Source: Ferrimicrobium sp. (GTDB lineage: Bacteria; Actinomycetota; Acidimicrobiia; Acidimicrobiales; Acidimicrobiaceae). From it: a stretch of DNA of 7,940 nucleotides. The notes beneath the pieces were generated by a model, which was not told the origin of the DNA, searched no databases, and was given only the letters and a program-made list of their open reading frames with translations. A program made the translations under genes and the position numbers. The stretch's first letter is position 1; every line of letters begins with the position of its first letter. The stretch spans positions 1-7,940 of the forward strand of contig DAHXNM010000035.1 of assembly GCA_027365375.1 (NCBI GenBank). The letters are read 5' to 3'. Positions 1 to 5,972 of the stretch are shown piece by piece.

Positions 1-178
1 GCCGTCTGAGTAGGTGGAGCCGTAGTTGGTAGCGTTACCAAAGTTGAAGACCCTACCATCTTTACCAACCATCCAGTAGCCCTTACCATCAGGGGTAGCG
101 GCCATGCCGACGATTGGAGCGTTGAGCGGACGGGATCCGGACAGACCGGTGATGCCGTCTGAGTAGGTGGAGCCGTAG
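1..178. repeat. Two copies of a 25-bp direct repeat (1-25 and 154-178)
   Basis: Bases 1-25 and 154-178 are identical and begin gccgtctgagtaggtgga. The copies are 153 bases apart, which is 51 codons, and encode the shared YGSTYSDG segment of the secreted repeat protein. Identity includes the third codon positions, although the rest of the two repeat units has diverged. Confidence 0.9.
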
Positions 179-381
179 GTTTGTGCCGCAAAACCATAGA
201 TCGAGCCGTCGGCTCCTGCAAGCAGATAACCTGCGCTTGCAACTGTCGTACTAGTGAGGTGCGATGGTGGTAGCGACGTGCTAGTCACCCTCCCCTGTGC
301 CGGGACCGCGATAGCGGCGAGAACGAGTACGAGGCTGATGGCCAACGAGCTTAGGCTAGTTTTAAGGCCGTGTCTGAACAT
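1..381 (-). CDS. Secreted repeat protein with GYW/DG/FG repeats, N-terminal part only (runs off left edge)
   Basis: The frame is open from an ATG at 381 to base 1, giving 127 residues without a stop; the C-terminus lies outside the window. Residues 1-29 look like a Sec signal peptide: basic start (R3, H4, K7), a hydrophobic stretch at about 12-27, and a small-residue cleavage region near VPAQG. Two copies of a repeat follow. The first, at about 51-76, begins GYLLAGADGSIYGF; the second, at 101-127, begins GYWMVGKDGRVFNFG. Both end in YGSTYSDG. Repeats of this GYW-DG-FG type are common, often in long arrays, in secreted proteins of Acidimicrobiia and related actinobacteria, where a beta-propeller-like fold is assumed; the function is unknown. 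The start is supported by the signal peptide and a G-rich stretch (GGGGG) about 5-9 bases upstream. The gene is probably much longer than what is visible. Confidence 0.85.
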   Translation of the reverse strand, partial: MFRHGLKTSLSSLAISLVLVLAAIAVPAQGRVTSTSLPPSHLTSTTVASAGYLLAGADGSIYGFAAQTYGSTYSDGITGLSGSRPLNAPIVGMAATPDGKGYWMVGKDGRVFNFGNATNYGSTYSDG

Positions 382-539
382 GATACCCCCAGGCAACGGT
401 CAATCGACGGTAGTTATGTTCCCCTCTATCGTCAGTTGGAGTCCAACTATTAAGCGAATACATCCAACAAGTGTTCAATAAAAAGGTTCCCCAACATGAA
501 TAGGCTGTAAAGATCGACGCTAACTTGCCGAGAGATCGA
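382..539. other. Intergenic region upstream of the secreted repeat gene
   Basis: No gene is supported here. It holds the upstream region of the minus-strand repeat-protein gene, including a perfect inverted repeat at 434-448. Near 511-555 the short motif aGATCGAC or aGGTCGAC occurs three times (511-518, 533-540, 548-555). I see no convincing promoter of consensus type. Confidence 0.5.
434..448. promoter_or_regulatory. Perfect 7+1+7 palindrome, possible operator
   Basis: AGTTGGAGTCCAACT pairs perfectly over seven bases around a single central G. It lies 53 bases upstream of the ATG of the secreted repeat gene, a usual position for a regulator site. The stem with a one-base loop could not form an RNA hairpin of this size, so a dimeric DNA-binding protein is the likelier reader. 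No regulator is encoded nearby. Confidence 0.3.
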
Positions 540-560
540 CTATCGAGAGGTCGACCAGGA

Positions 561-584
561 GGTGGTAACGGGGCCGTTACAACC
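561..584. repeat. Inverted repeat around GTAACGG / CCGTTAC
   Basis: GTAACGG (565-571) and CCGTTAC (574-580) are reverse complements. After one mismatch, the flanks GGT (561-563) and ACC (582-584) also pair. No T-run follows on either strand, so this is not a typical Rho-independent terminator. It may be a remnant of the mobile element or a binding site. Confidence 0.4.
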
Positions 585-673
585 ACAAAGCGTTCGTCGT
601 TTTCTGGATAGGCGTATGGATGTGCTCATGGTGGGAGAGCAGCATCTGTTGGGGAGGTTGTTGAGTGTCGCAG

Positions 674-689
674 GTGGGGTCCACCCCAC
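674..689. repeat. Short GC-rich hairpin GTGGGG-TCCA-CCCCAC
   Basis: Six perfect GC-rich pairs surround a four-base loop. It sits inside the downstream, unrecognisable part of the transposase remnant. There is no following T-run and no adjacent gene end, so no role can be assigned. Confidence 0.35.
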
Positions 690-1202
690 GGTGATTCGTA
701 AAGTCCCTGGTTGAAAGTCACCAGCGGAGACTGACAACCATAGGTCTACTGACATCGCAAGCCCGATCTCCCGCGTGTGGTACGCATTCCGTTGTCTTCT
801 GGCGTCTTTGTCGTCTTCGTGGCAATAGGAAACCAGGGTGGGGGTCCAAATATGACGAATTGGTTGGAGTTTGGTTACATGCCGAGCAATGCGAGCGGCC
901 GGGCACGCGCCCGTGTCGGTGCCCCAGAGTTCGGCGCTTGCCAGTCTCCTCGCCAGCGGGCCATATGCTTTAAGTAGCCGGGCAACCTCCTCATAACCCT
1001 AATCGGCCCATAGGCACATCACGAGGGTGAAATACACGACCACCCGCGCTGGGAGCAACCGATGACGTTGCCCTACCCTCCCAGCCCTCTGGATTACCTC
1101 GTCGATGAGCGTTGGCGGGAACATCGAGGTCAATACCCCGATGGCCATCCGATCCGTGAGACGCTCGCCATCGGAGACCTTGACCTGACCAACTCTTGGC
1201 AT

Positions 1203-1329
1203 AGACCAAGCTGAGCACAAGGTGATCTTAACTAAGTGGTATTGGGACTAAATATGATCTGACGATAGCTTTCAAAAGCAGCACGAACGAGCTTGGCGTC
1301 TAAAACAGCCACTGAACAGCTCCGATATC
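1203..1329. other. Gap between transposase remnant and tRNA-Gly
   Basis: No gene is visible. If one end of the insertion element survives, it should lie here, upstream of the transposase start. The stretch around 1221-1240 contains CTTAACTAAG, a small perfect inverted repeat, but no matching copy exists on the far side of the remnant, so element boundaries cannot be set. Confidence 0.4.
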
Positions 1330-1403
1330 TGGAGCGGGCGACGGGAATCGAACCCGCGTTCTCAGCTTGGGAAGCTGATGTTCTGCCGCTGAACTACGCC
1401 CGC
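1330..1403 (-). tRNA. tRNA-Gly (anticodon CCC)
   Basis: The minus strand folds as a complete cloverleaf. The acceptor stem GCGGGCG (1403-1397) pairs perfectly with CGCCCGC (1340-1334). The anticodon stem TCAGC/GCTGA encloses loop TTCCCAA, with anticodon CCC at 1371-1369, which reads GGG codons. The T arm reads GGGTTCGATTCCC (1355-1343). The discriminator base is T (1333), usual for glycine tRNAs, and CCA is encoded at 1332-1330. The gene is transcribed away from dcd; its 3' end faces the transposase remnant. Confidence 0.95.
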
Positions 1404-1463
1404 AATGTTGAGATTCCTCCAACATCCCTCAATCAGGTGTCGGAAGCGTCAACCTCTAAGGGT

Positions 1464-1469
1464 TAGTGT
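1464..1469 (+). promoter_or_regulatory. Possible -10 element for dcd; leaderless start suspected
   Basis: TAGTGT matches the TANNNT -10 pattern common in actinobacteria and ends nine bases before the dcd ATG, so transcription could begin at or just before the start codon. No good Shine-Dalgarno lies in the usual window; the nearest, AAGGG at 1458-1462, is 16 bases from the ATG. Both facts fit leaderless translation but do not prove it. Confidence 0.3.
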
Positions 1470-1478
1470 AATTGAAGT

Positions 1479-2039
1479 ATGATTTTGTCCGATCGATCCA
1501 TCATCGCAGCTCTCGAGAGTAAACGTGTCATCATCGACCCCCTAGCTGAGAACGCCATCCAACCTTCGTCTGTCGACCTTCGCATTGGCAACAAGTTTCG
1601 AGTCTTTCGGAACTACTCCAAAGGCCTAATCGACGTCCGAGAACCTCTGGATGACCTGACTGAATTGCTAGAGGTAGAGACTGGTGGGGCGCTGATGCTT
1701 CACCCCAACGAGTTTGTCCTCGGTGCTACCGTAGAGCGAGTCTCTATAGGTGCCGACCTCGTAGGGCGGCTGGAGGGAAAGTCATCGCTTGGGCGGCTCG
1801 GACTCCTGATTCACTCAACCGCAGGGTTCGTCGATCCTGGCTTCTCCGGCACCATCACGCTAGAACTCTCCAACGTAGCCAATCTGCCAATAAAGATCTA
1901 CCCGGGGATGAAAATCGGACAGATCTCATTCTTGGAGATGACGACGAAGGCGGACAACCCCTATGGTTCAGATGGATTGGCCAGCAAGTATCAGGGGCAA
2001 GACGGACCAACGCCAAGTCGTTATCAACTCGACATTTAA
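1479..2039 (+). CDS. dcd: dCTP deaminase, probably bifunctional dCTP deaminase/dUTPase type
   Basis: The product is a 186-residue cytosolic enzyme of the dUTPase-like beta fold. It deaminates dCTP, feeding dUMP to thymidylate synthase. The signature GKSSLGRLGLLIHSTAG begins at residue 100, followed by FVDPGFSGTITLEL. By alignment with E. coli Dcd, S102, R106 and E129 match catalytic S111, R115 and E138. E. coli has Ala-His-Arg (124-126) where this protein has Ala-Gly-Phe (115-117); the latter, with DPGFSG and SNVANLP, is the pattern of the M. tuberculosis Dcd-Dut enzyme, which converts dCTP straight to dUMP. The C-terminal KYQGQDGPTPSRYQ is the conserved nucleotide-closing tail. Length and both ends fit the family, so the gene appears intact. 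It is divergent from tRNA-Gly and probably has its own promoter. Assignment to Dcd is near certain; the bifunctional reading is inference from motifs. Confidence 0.96.
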   Translation: MILSDRSIIAALESKRVIIDPLAENAIQPSSVDLRIGNKFRVFRNYSKGLIDVREPLDDLTELLEVETGGALMLHPNEFVLGATVERVSIGADLVGRLEGKSSLGRLGLLIHSTAGFVDPGFSGTITLELSNVANLPIKIYPGMKIGQISFLEMTTKADNPYGSDGLASKYQGQDGPTPSRYQLDI

Positions 2040-2047
2040 CATGTGGG

Positions 2048-2077
2048 TTGCTAATCTATGTTACCGATCAGTAATAT
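2048..2077 (+). promoter_or_regulatory. Candidate sigma-70-type promoter for the etfD-like gene
   Basis: TTGCTA (2048-2053) and TAATAT (2072-2077) are separated by 18 bases, and each matches four of six consensus positions. Transcription would start near 2084, giving a leader of about 42 bases before ATG 2126. The gene could still be partly read from dcd, since no terminator hairpin lies in the 86-base gap. Confidence 0.35.
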
Positions 2078-2116
2078 GTAGATGAGCTTGATGGTCATGT
2101 CTGCAAATCAACGAGA

Positions 2117-2125
2117 GGAGAGGGA
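2117..2125 (+). promoter_or_regulatory. Strong ribosome binding site deciding the etfD-like start
   Basis: GGAGAGGGA directly precedes ATG 2126, with GGAG ending five bases before the start codon. This purine-rich site fixes the start; the following residues enter a membrane helix at once, as expected for this family. Confidence 0.6.
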
Positions 2126-4126
2126 ATGAACATCCGTCTCATTGTCGGCCTAGTTATCATCGTCGTATCACTGATCCTGGTGGCGCGGCGTGGTCTCTAC
2201 CTTTATAACATCGTCCGAGCCGGTAAAAGGGTGGAGCGTGGTCGCACCACCGCCGAGCAAGGGGTAAAGGCGGAGGCAGTTGAGGTGCTGGGCCAACGCA
2301 AGCTGTTGACCAAGACCGTGCCGGGTGTCGCTCACTTCTTTACTTTTTGGGGATTCACCATCCTTTTGGCTACCATCATCGAAGCTATTGGCTCACTCTT
2401 TGACCGCCACTTTGCGATACCATTCATCGGCCATGACAGCTGGTTGGGATTTCTCGAAGACTTCTTCGCACTCGCCGTTCTCATCGCGGTGTGCGTATTT
2501 AGCGTCATCCGCATCAGGGAAGCTCCGGAGCATCGCAACCGCGACTCCCGATTCTACGGATCCCACACCAGAACCGCCTGGATCACCCTTGGCTGGATCG
2601 CCGCCGTGATCATCACCCTGTTCGCCTATCGTGCCTTTCAGGTAAACGCGGGTGACTTCCCATACTCAGATTTTGCGTTCATGTCCCATGTCTTGTCGAT
2701 CCCTTTCCGGCACATGGGCCCGCACACCAACTACACCCTTGAGTCCATCTTCTTGGTAGCCAACATCGCGGTCATCTTTAGTTTCATGATCTTCGTTGTC
2801 CACTCCAAACACCTACACATCTTCACGGCTCCACTCAACGTGGCTTTTGCTCGGCGCCCGATCGCGCTTGGCGCACTCGCCACCACCCCGAACATGGACC
2901 CAGAGACGCTTTCAGAAGAGGACGTATTCGGGGTTGGAACGATCGAACAGACGACCTGGAAGCAACGGCTAGACCTGCTGGCGTGCACCGAATGTGGCCG
3001 GTGTCAAGAACAATGCCCGGCTTGGGGAACGGGCAAGCCTCTCTCTCCCAAGCTCCTCATTATGAGCCTGCGCGAAAAGATGCTCTCTGGCACATCGACA
3101 GATGACGTTCTCGTGCCTGACGTGATAGACCCAGACGTGTTGTGGTCTTGCACAACCTGTGGCGCCTGCGTGGAGGCGTGTCCAGTCGACATCGAACACG
3201 TCGACACGATCGTTGATATTCGACGCTACCAGGTACTGATGGAGTCGAGTTTCCCCTCTGAGGCAAACTCGATGCTCAGAAACATTGAGAATCAGGGTGA
3301 TCCATGGGGACTCGGTGCCAGCCACCGTGCAGATTGGATGCAAGGGCTAGACTTTGACATTCCCGTCGTCACCGACACCATCAGCTCCGAGACTGAGTAC
3401 CTCTTCTGGGTCGGTTGCGCGGGCGCGCTTGACGAGCGGGCCCAACGGGTGACACGGTCTATCGCCACACTGCTCCATGGTGCAGGCGTCAACTTCGCCG
3501 TCCTCGGGCCACGTGAGAGCTGCACCGGAGACCCCGCACGTCGAATCGGTAACGAGTACCTCTATCAGACACAAGCGCAGACCAACATAGAGACCCTCAA
3601 CGCCGTTGGGGCACGCAAGGTGATCGTCTCCTGCCCACACTGCTTTAACTCAATCGCCAACGAGTACCCGGGACTTGGTGGCAACTACGAAGTTGTTCAC
3701 CATTCCCAGCTGCTTAGCCGGTTGATCGCAGATGAGCGCATAAAACCAAATAAGCCAGTAGACAAAACCGTCACCTACCATGACCCCTGCTATCTCGGTC
3801 GTCATAACCACGTCTATGACGAGCCTCGATCTGTGCTGGAGTCGATTCCAGGCGTTCACTCTAGAGAGATGAAGCGTTGCCGTGAAAAGGGCTTCTGCTG
3901 CGGAGCTGGAGGGGCTCGCATGTGGCTTGAGGAGAACATAGGCAAACGGATCAATCTAGAACGGACAGATCAGGCACTTGAAACCGGTGCGGATGTCGTC
4001 TCAACTGCATGCCCGTTCTGCATGATCATGCTCGACGATGCCATGAAGGCACGCCAAGCAGACGGGAGCGCAGATCCGAACAAGCAGGTGCTCGACGTCG
4101 CTCAGATCCTAACGAGTTCGCTCTAG
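2126..4126 (+). CDS. etfD: EtfD-like membrane Fe-S oxidoreductase (ETF to quinone electron transfer)
   Basis: This is a 666-residue membrane protein of the heterodisulfide-reductase-related family. The N-terminal half has about five helices (roughly 3-20, 66-90, 106-130, 150-172, 205-226) resembling the NarI-type cytochrome b domain. Histidines such as H70 and H226 are possible haem ligands (inference). Two 4Fe-4S motifs follow: C287, C290, C293, C297 and C342, C345, C348, C352. Two cysteine-rich (CCG) domains complete it: C431, C466, C503, C506, where S465 replaces one Cys of the usual CC pair, and C555, C591, C592, C629, C632, which is complete. The run CTECGRCQEQCPAWGTGKPL matches my memory of mycobacterial EtfD (Rv0338c), which is needed for fatty-acid oxidation and passes electrons from acyl-CoA dehydrogenases via ETF to quinone. 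No etfAB or acyl-CoA dehydrogenase is in view, so the partner is inferred. Rv0338c is longer (about 880 residues). The family is certain; the exact donor is less so. Confidence 0.88.
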   Translation: MNIRLIVGLVIIVVSLILVARRGLYLYNIVRAGKRVERGRTTAEQGVKAEAVEVLGQRKLLTKTVPGVAHFFTFWGFTILLATIIEAIGSLFDRHFAIPFIGHDSWLGFLEDFFALAVLIAVCVFSVIRIREAPEHRNRDSRFYGSHTRTAWITLGWIAAVIITLFAYRAFQVNAGDFPYSDFAFMSHVLSIPFRHMGPHTNYTLESIFLVANIAVIFSFMIFVVHSKHLHIFTAPLNVAFARRPIALGALATTPNMDPETLSEEDVFGVGTIEQTTWKQRLDLLACTECGRCQEQCPAWGTGKPLSPKLLIMSLREKMLSGTSTDDVLVPDVIDPDVLWSCTTCGACVEACPVDIEHVDTIVDIRRYQVLMESSFPSEANSMLRNIENQGDPWGLGASHRADWMQGLDFDIPVVTDTISSETEYLFWVGCAGALDERAQRVTRSIATLLHGAGVNFAVLGPRESCTGDPARRIGNEYLYQTQAQTNIETLNAVGARKVIVSCPHCFNSIANEYPGLGGNYEVVHHSQLLSRLIADERIKPNKPVDKTVTYHDPCYLGRHNHVYDEPRSVLESIPGVHSREMKRCREKGFCCGAGGARMWLEENIGKRINLERTDQALETGADVVSTACPFCMIMLDDAMKARQADGSADPNKQVLDVAQILTSSL

Positions 4127-4797
4127 CCTTTCTTGGTGCTCGACTTGGCTAACGGCTTGGTGATCGGAAGCCCATTAACGCCAACTACATACCAGATGCC
4201 ACCCTTACCTTCGGCATTGATCTCACCAGGCTTGGTGTCTAAACGATATCGATAGAGCGGTCGTCCTCCGTACGATACCTGTTCCCATGAGTTATTAGCC
4301 GTCAACACCCCAAGGTCAGCAGCCAATATGCCTGGGCCGGCCTGAGGAGCACCGTTGGTCAGTTCAGGGGGAAAGGCATCGAGACAGATCTTGAAGCACT
4401 TGCTATCACGAAACTCATCACCGAGTCGGATATAGAGCGTGTAACCGCTTTTGGTCGTCAATATCTTTCCGTATGGTGAGTTTCTGATCCCAATCGTAGA
4501 TGGGTACTTCGGGTCACCATTTACGTAGTTTGGATAACTAATCGGCCCGTAATTTGGGATTGGGAAGCCAGCTCCGTCATAGGACGATGCTGTTTTTGGA
4601 ACACCAAAACCACCGAGCAACTTCGCTGTAGCATTGTTGCCGGACCCCGAGGCACCCGCGGGCCCATTGCTAGGTGTCAGCGATGCACCCGCAGATGCAG
4701 GACCGTACTGTCCATTAGAAAAATGACATGCCGAGAGCGTAACCGCTAAAGCACCTACCACCGCTACGCCACGCAAGAACTTACCCAAAACCAACAT
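4123..4797 (-). CDS. Secreted lipoprotein with PF03640 (COG4315) tandem repeat domain
   Basis: The 224-residue product has a lipoprotein signal peptide with lipobox LSAC, so C24 is the lipidated residue. A Gly/Ser/Ala/Pro-rich linker spans about 28-60. The rest, about 105-212, carries both halves of the domain called secreted repeat of unknown function (PF03640). The first half is GYTLYIRLGDE at 118-128, then C134-x3-C138 and AFPPEL. The second has GGRPLYRYRLD at about 177-187 and ends IWYVVGVNG. The domain is common in actinobacteria and acidophiles, and its biochemical role is unknown. Start: AGGA abuts ATG 4797 with no spacer, so TTG 4788 (giving MGKFLRG) has better ribosome-binding geometry. 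The signal peptide works from either. The stop is shared tail to tail with the etfD-like gene. The gene is divergent from the antiporter. Confidence 0.85.
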   Translation of the reverse strand: MLVLGKFLRGVAVVGALAVTLSACHFSNGQYGPASAGASLTPSNGPAGASGSGNNATAKLLGGFGVPKTASSYDGAGFPIPNYGPISYPNYVNGDPKYPSTIGIRNSPYGKILTTKSGYTLYIRLGDEFRDSKCFKICLDAFPPELTNGAPQAGPGILAADLGVLTANNSWEQVSYGGRPLYRYRLDTKPGEINAEGKGGIWYVVGVNGLPITKPLAKSSTKKG

Positions 4798-4823
4798 TCC
4801 TACTAGGCTAAACCAGAGTCACA

Positions 4824-4829
4824 GATAAT
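4824..4829 (+). promoter_or_regulatory. Possible -10 element for the antiporter gene
   Basis: GATAAT matches the -10 consensus at five of six positions. No good -35 hexamer lies 16-18 bases upstream. Transcription would begin near 4836, nine bases before the TTG at 4845 and 60 before the GTG at 4896. Confidence 0.25.
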
Positions 4830-4895
4830 AAGCCCTTCTGGGTCTTGGCCACTCAGCGAGTACCGAGGGATACACAAGAAAGAGAGTCCGGACCG

Positions 4896-5972
4896 GTGGT
4901 AGAGGCGGTAGTTGTCATTCTGGTGGGTCTTGCGATCGGCACAGTACCTCCCAGGTGGCTTCGTCTTCCGGAGCCTATGGTCTTGCTCTTCATAGGGGCG
5001 CTCCTAAGAGTACTGCTTGGCGTACACGCCAACGGCGACGCATTCAAGGTGGCCGCCTATATCGGCCTCTTCGCACTGCTATTTGGAGTCGGAGTCGAGC
5101 TCTCAGACCTAGGCCATCGGCCACTCACCCCACTCGGGCTTGGCTTGGCTTCGATGGGCGCAATCGTCCTCACAGGTCTCGGCCTAGTAGCGCTGCTCAC
5201 TCTTGATACAACACCTATTCGCGTAGCCCTAGCGATCGTCCTGAGCTCGATTCCAACCTCGGCAGGGATAGCGGCTCGACTCATACGGCCTCACGGCACC
5301 GGTGAAGGAAGTGGCTACGCCACCATCATCTCCGCCGCAGTTGCAGATGACTTCTTTGGAATTACCCTTCTCGTATTGGCACCGCTATTAGCCGTAGGTG
5401 CCACCCTTGACCTGACCAGCAGCCCAGCCATAGCGCTTGTCGCCTCTGTGATAGTGGTCGTGGCGATGCTGCTGATACGACCAAACAGCGTCCCTCTCAA
5501 GTTGGTGAAGCTCTGCGTACTCACCATTGCTGGGATCGTCAGCGGAGTATCGGCTGCACTGCTTGGCGTCTTCGATGGGCACGAAACCGCATCCCATCTC
5601 CCCAAAAAGTTCCGACGTTGGTTGCCAACCCTTGAGCGACTCCTACCGACGATGTTCTTCATAGTCGCCGGTTACGACATCCGCCTTGGTCTGTTCGCCC
5701 ATACTAGCGTTCTCCTCTCGGCGGCTCTCATCATAGCCGCGCTCCTCATATCGCGCCTGGCTATCACTGTCGTAGCACCAGACGATCTGCGGGTCCGGCT
5801 AGCCGTGGGTGCCGGTATGATCGCACGAGGAGAGGTAACGATAGCAATGGCTCTCGTTTTTCTTCAGTCGCACGTAATATCAAGCTCTAACTACGCGAGC
5901 TTGATGGTGGTGGTGCTCGCCTCTACCGCCCTATCAGCGCTGACACTGCGACTAAACCGGCTAGGACGGTGA
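4896..5972 (+). CDS. Cation/proton antiporter, CPA2 (Na+/H+ exchanger) family
   Basis: With the GTG 4896 start this is a 358-residue, strongly hydrophobic protein with about 11-12 predicted membrane helices. Family marks are GVGVELSDL (about 64-72, equivalent to the usual GLELD/S motif), SSIPTSAGIAARL, the acidic pair in AVADDFFG (D151, D152), and GMIARGEV near 307-314, matching GMIPRGEV of CPA2 exchangers. A DD pair is typical of electrogenic Na+/H+ types such as NapA, but ion and stoichiometry are inferred. There is no cytosolic TrkA/RCK domain, so it is a membrane-only form. The frame opens further upstream, with TTG 4845 adding 17 polar residues. GTG 4896 is preferred because AGAGAG (4881-4886) is well spaced, TTG 4845 has no good binding site, and the GTG leads straight into helix 1. 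It overlaps the convergent lipoprotein gene by 12 bases at the end. Confidence 0.88.
   Translation: MVEAVVVILVGLAIGTVPPRWLRLPEPMVLLFIGALLRVLLGVHANGDAFKVAAYIGLFALLFGVGVELSDLGHRPLTPLGLGLASMGAIVLTGLGLVALLTLDTTPIRVALAIVLSSIPTSAGIAARLIRPHGTGEGSGYATIISAAVADDFFGITLLVLAPLLAVGATLDLTSSPAIALVASVIVVVAMLLIRPNSVPLKLVKLCVLTIAGIVSGVSAALLGVFDGHETASHLPKKFRRWLPTLERLLPTMFFIVAGYDIRLGLFAHTSVLLSAALIIAALLISRLAITVVAPDDLRVRLAVGAGMIARGEVTIAMALVFLQSHVISSSNYASLMVVVLASTALSALTLRLNRLGR

Larger units (their letters stand above)
540..1202 (-). pseudogene. IS4-family transposase, degraded 5' fragment with in-frame amber codon
   Basis: From ATG 1202 the minus strand reads MPRVGQVKVSDGERLTDRMA and continues through FPPTLIDEV, QRHRLLPARVVVYFTLVMCL and WAD. 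This is the N-terminal domain of IS4-type transposases (PF13006, Nterm_IS4), known from recall rather than a search. A TAG at 999-1001 interrupts the frame, but the next residues, GYEEVARLLKAYGPLARRL, are the expected continuation, so a single CAG-to-TAG change would explain the stop. After about residue 90 (below roughly 930) similarity fades, though the frame stays open to TAG 540-542. The DDE catalytic part, expected within about 400 residues, is absent. An ATG lies six codons upstream (1220), but MPRVGQ is the usual family start. No second terminal repeat was found. The gene is taken as non-functional. Confidence 0.8.

Noticed and set aside
254..481. Plus-strand frame of 75 codons
   Set aside because: It is antisense to the signal peptide of the secreted repeat gene, and its composition is not protein-like.
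561..584. Hairpin as Rho-independent terminator
   Set aside because: No T-run follows on either strand and no real gene ends next to it.
511..714. Plus-strand open frame of 67 codons containing DRRMDVLMVGEQHLLGRLL
   Set aside because: It lies opposite the transposase remnant frame, has no well-placed start with a ribosome binding site (GTG 562 overlaps the AGGAGG), and resembles no family I know. It may be a scrap of another element but cannot be supported as a gene.
777..977. Plus-strand frame of 66 codons in the gene-poor region
   Set aside because: It is antisense to the IS4 remnant frame, which gives a meaningful protein just upstream; no ribosome binding site or family resemblance.
999..1001. 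Amber codon as possible programmed readthrough or recoding
   Set aside because: The rest of the transposase is missing its catalytic domain, so a dead gene with a point mutation is the simpler reading.
1424..1452. Possible tRNA-Gly promoter: TTGACG (1452-1447) with a hexamer 17 bases on, minus strand
   Set aside because: The -35 match is good, but the -10 position reads AGGGAT, only two of six consensus bases. A promoter is expected here but cannot be pinned down.
2969..3343. Minus-strand frame of 124 codons inside the etfD-like gene
   Set aside because: The plus strand carries conserved iron-sulfur motifs across the whole stretch; the minus frame is a shadow with odd Cys/His/Arg content.
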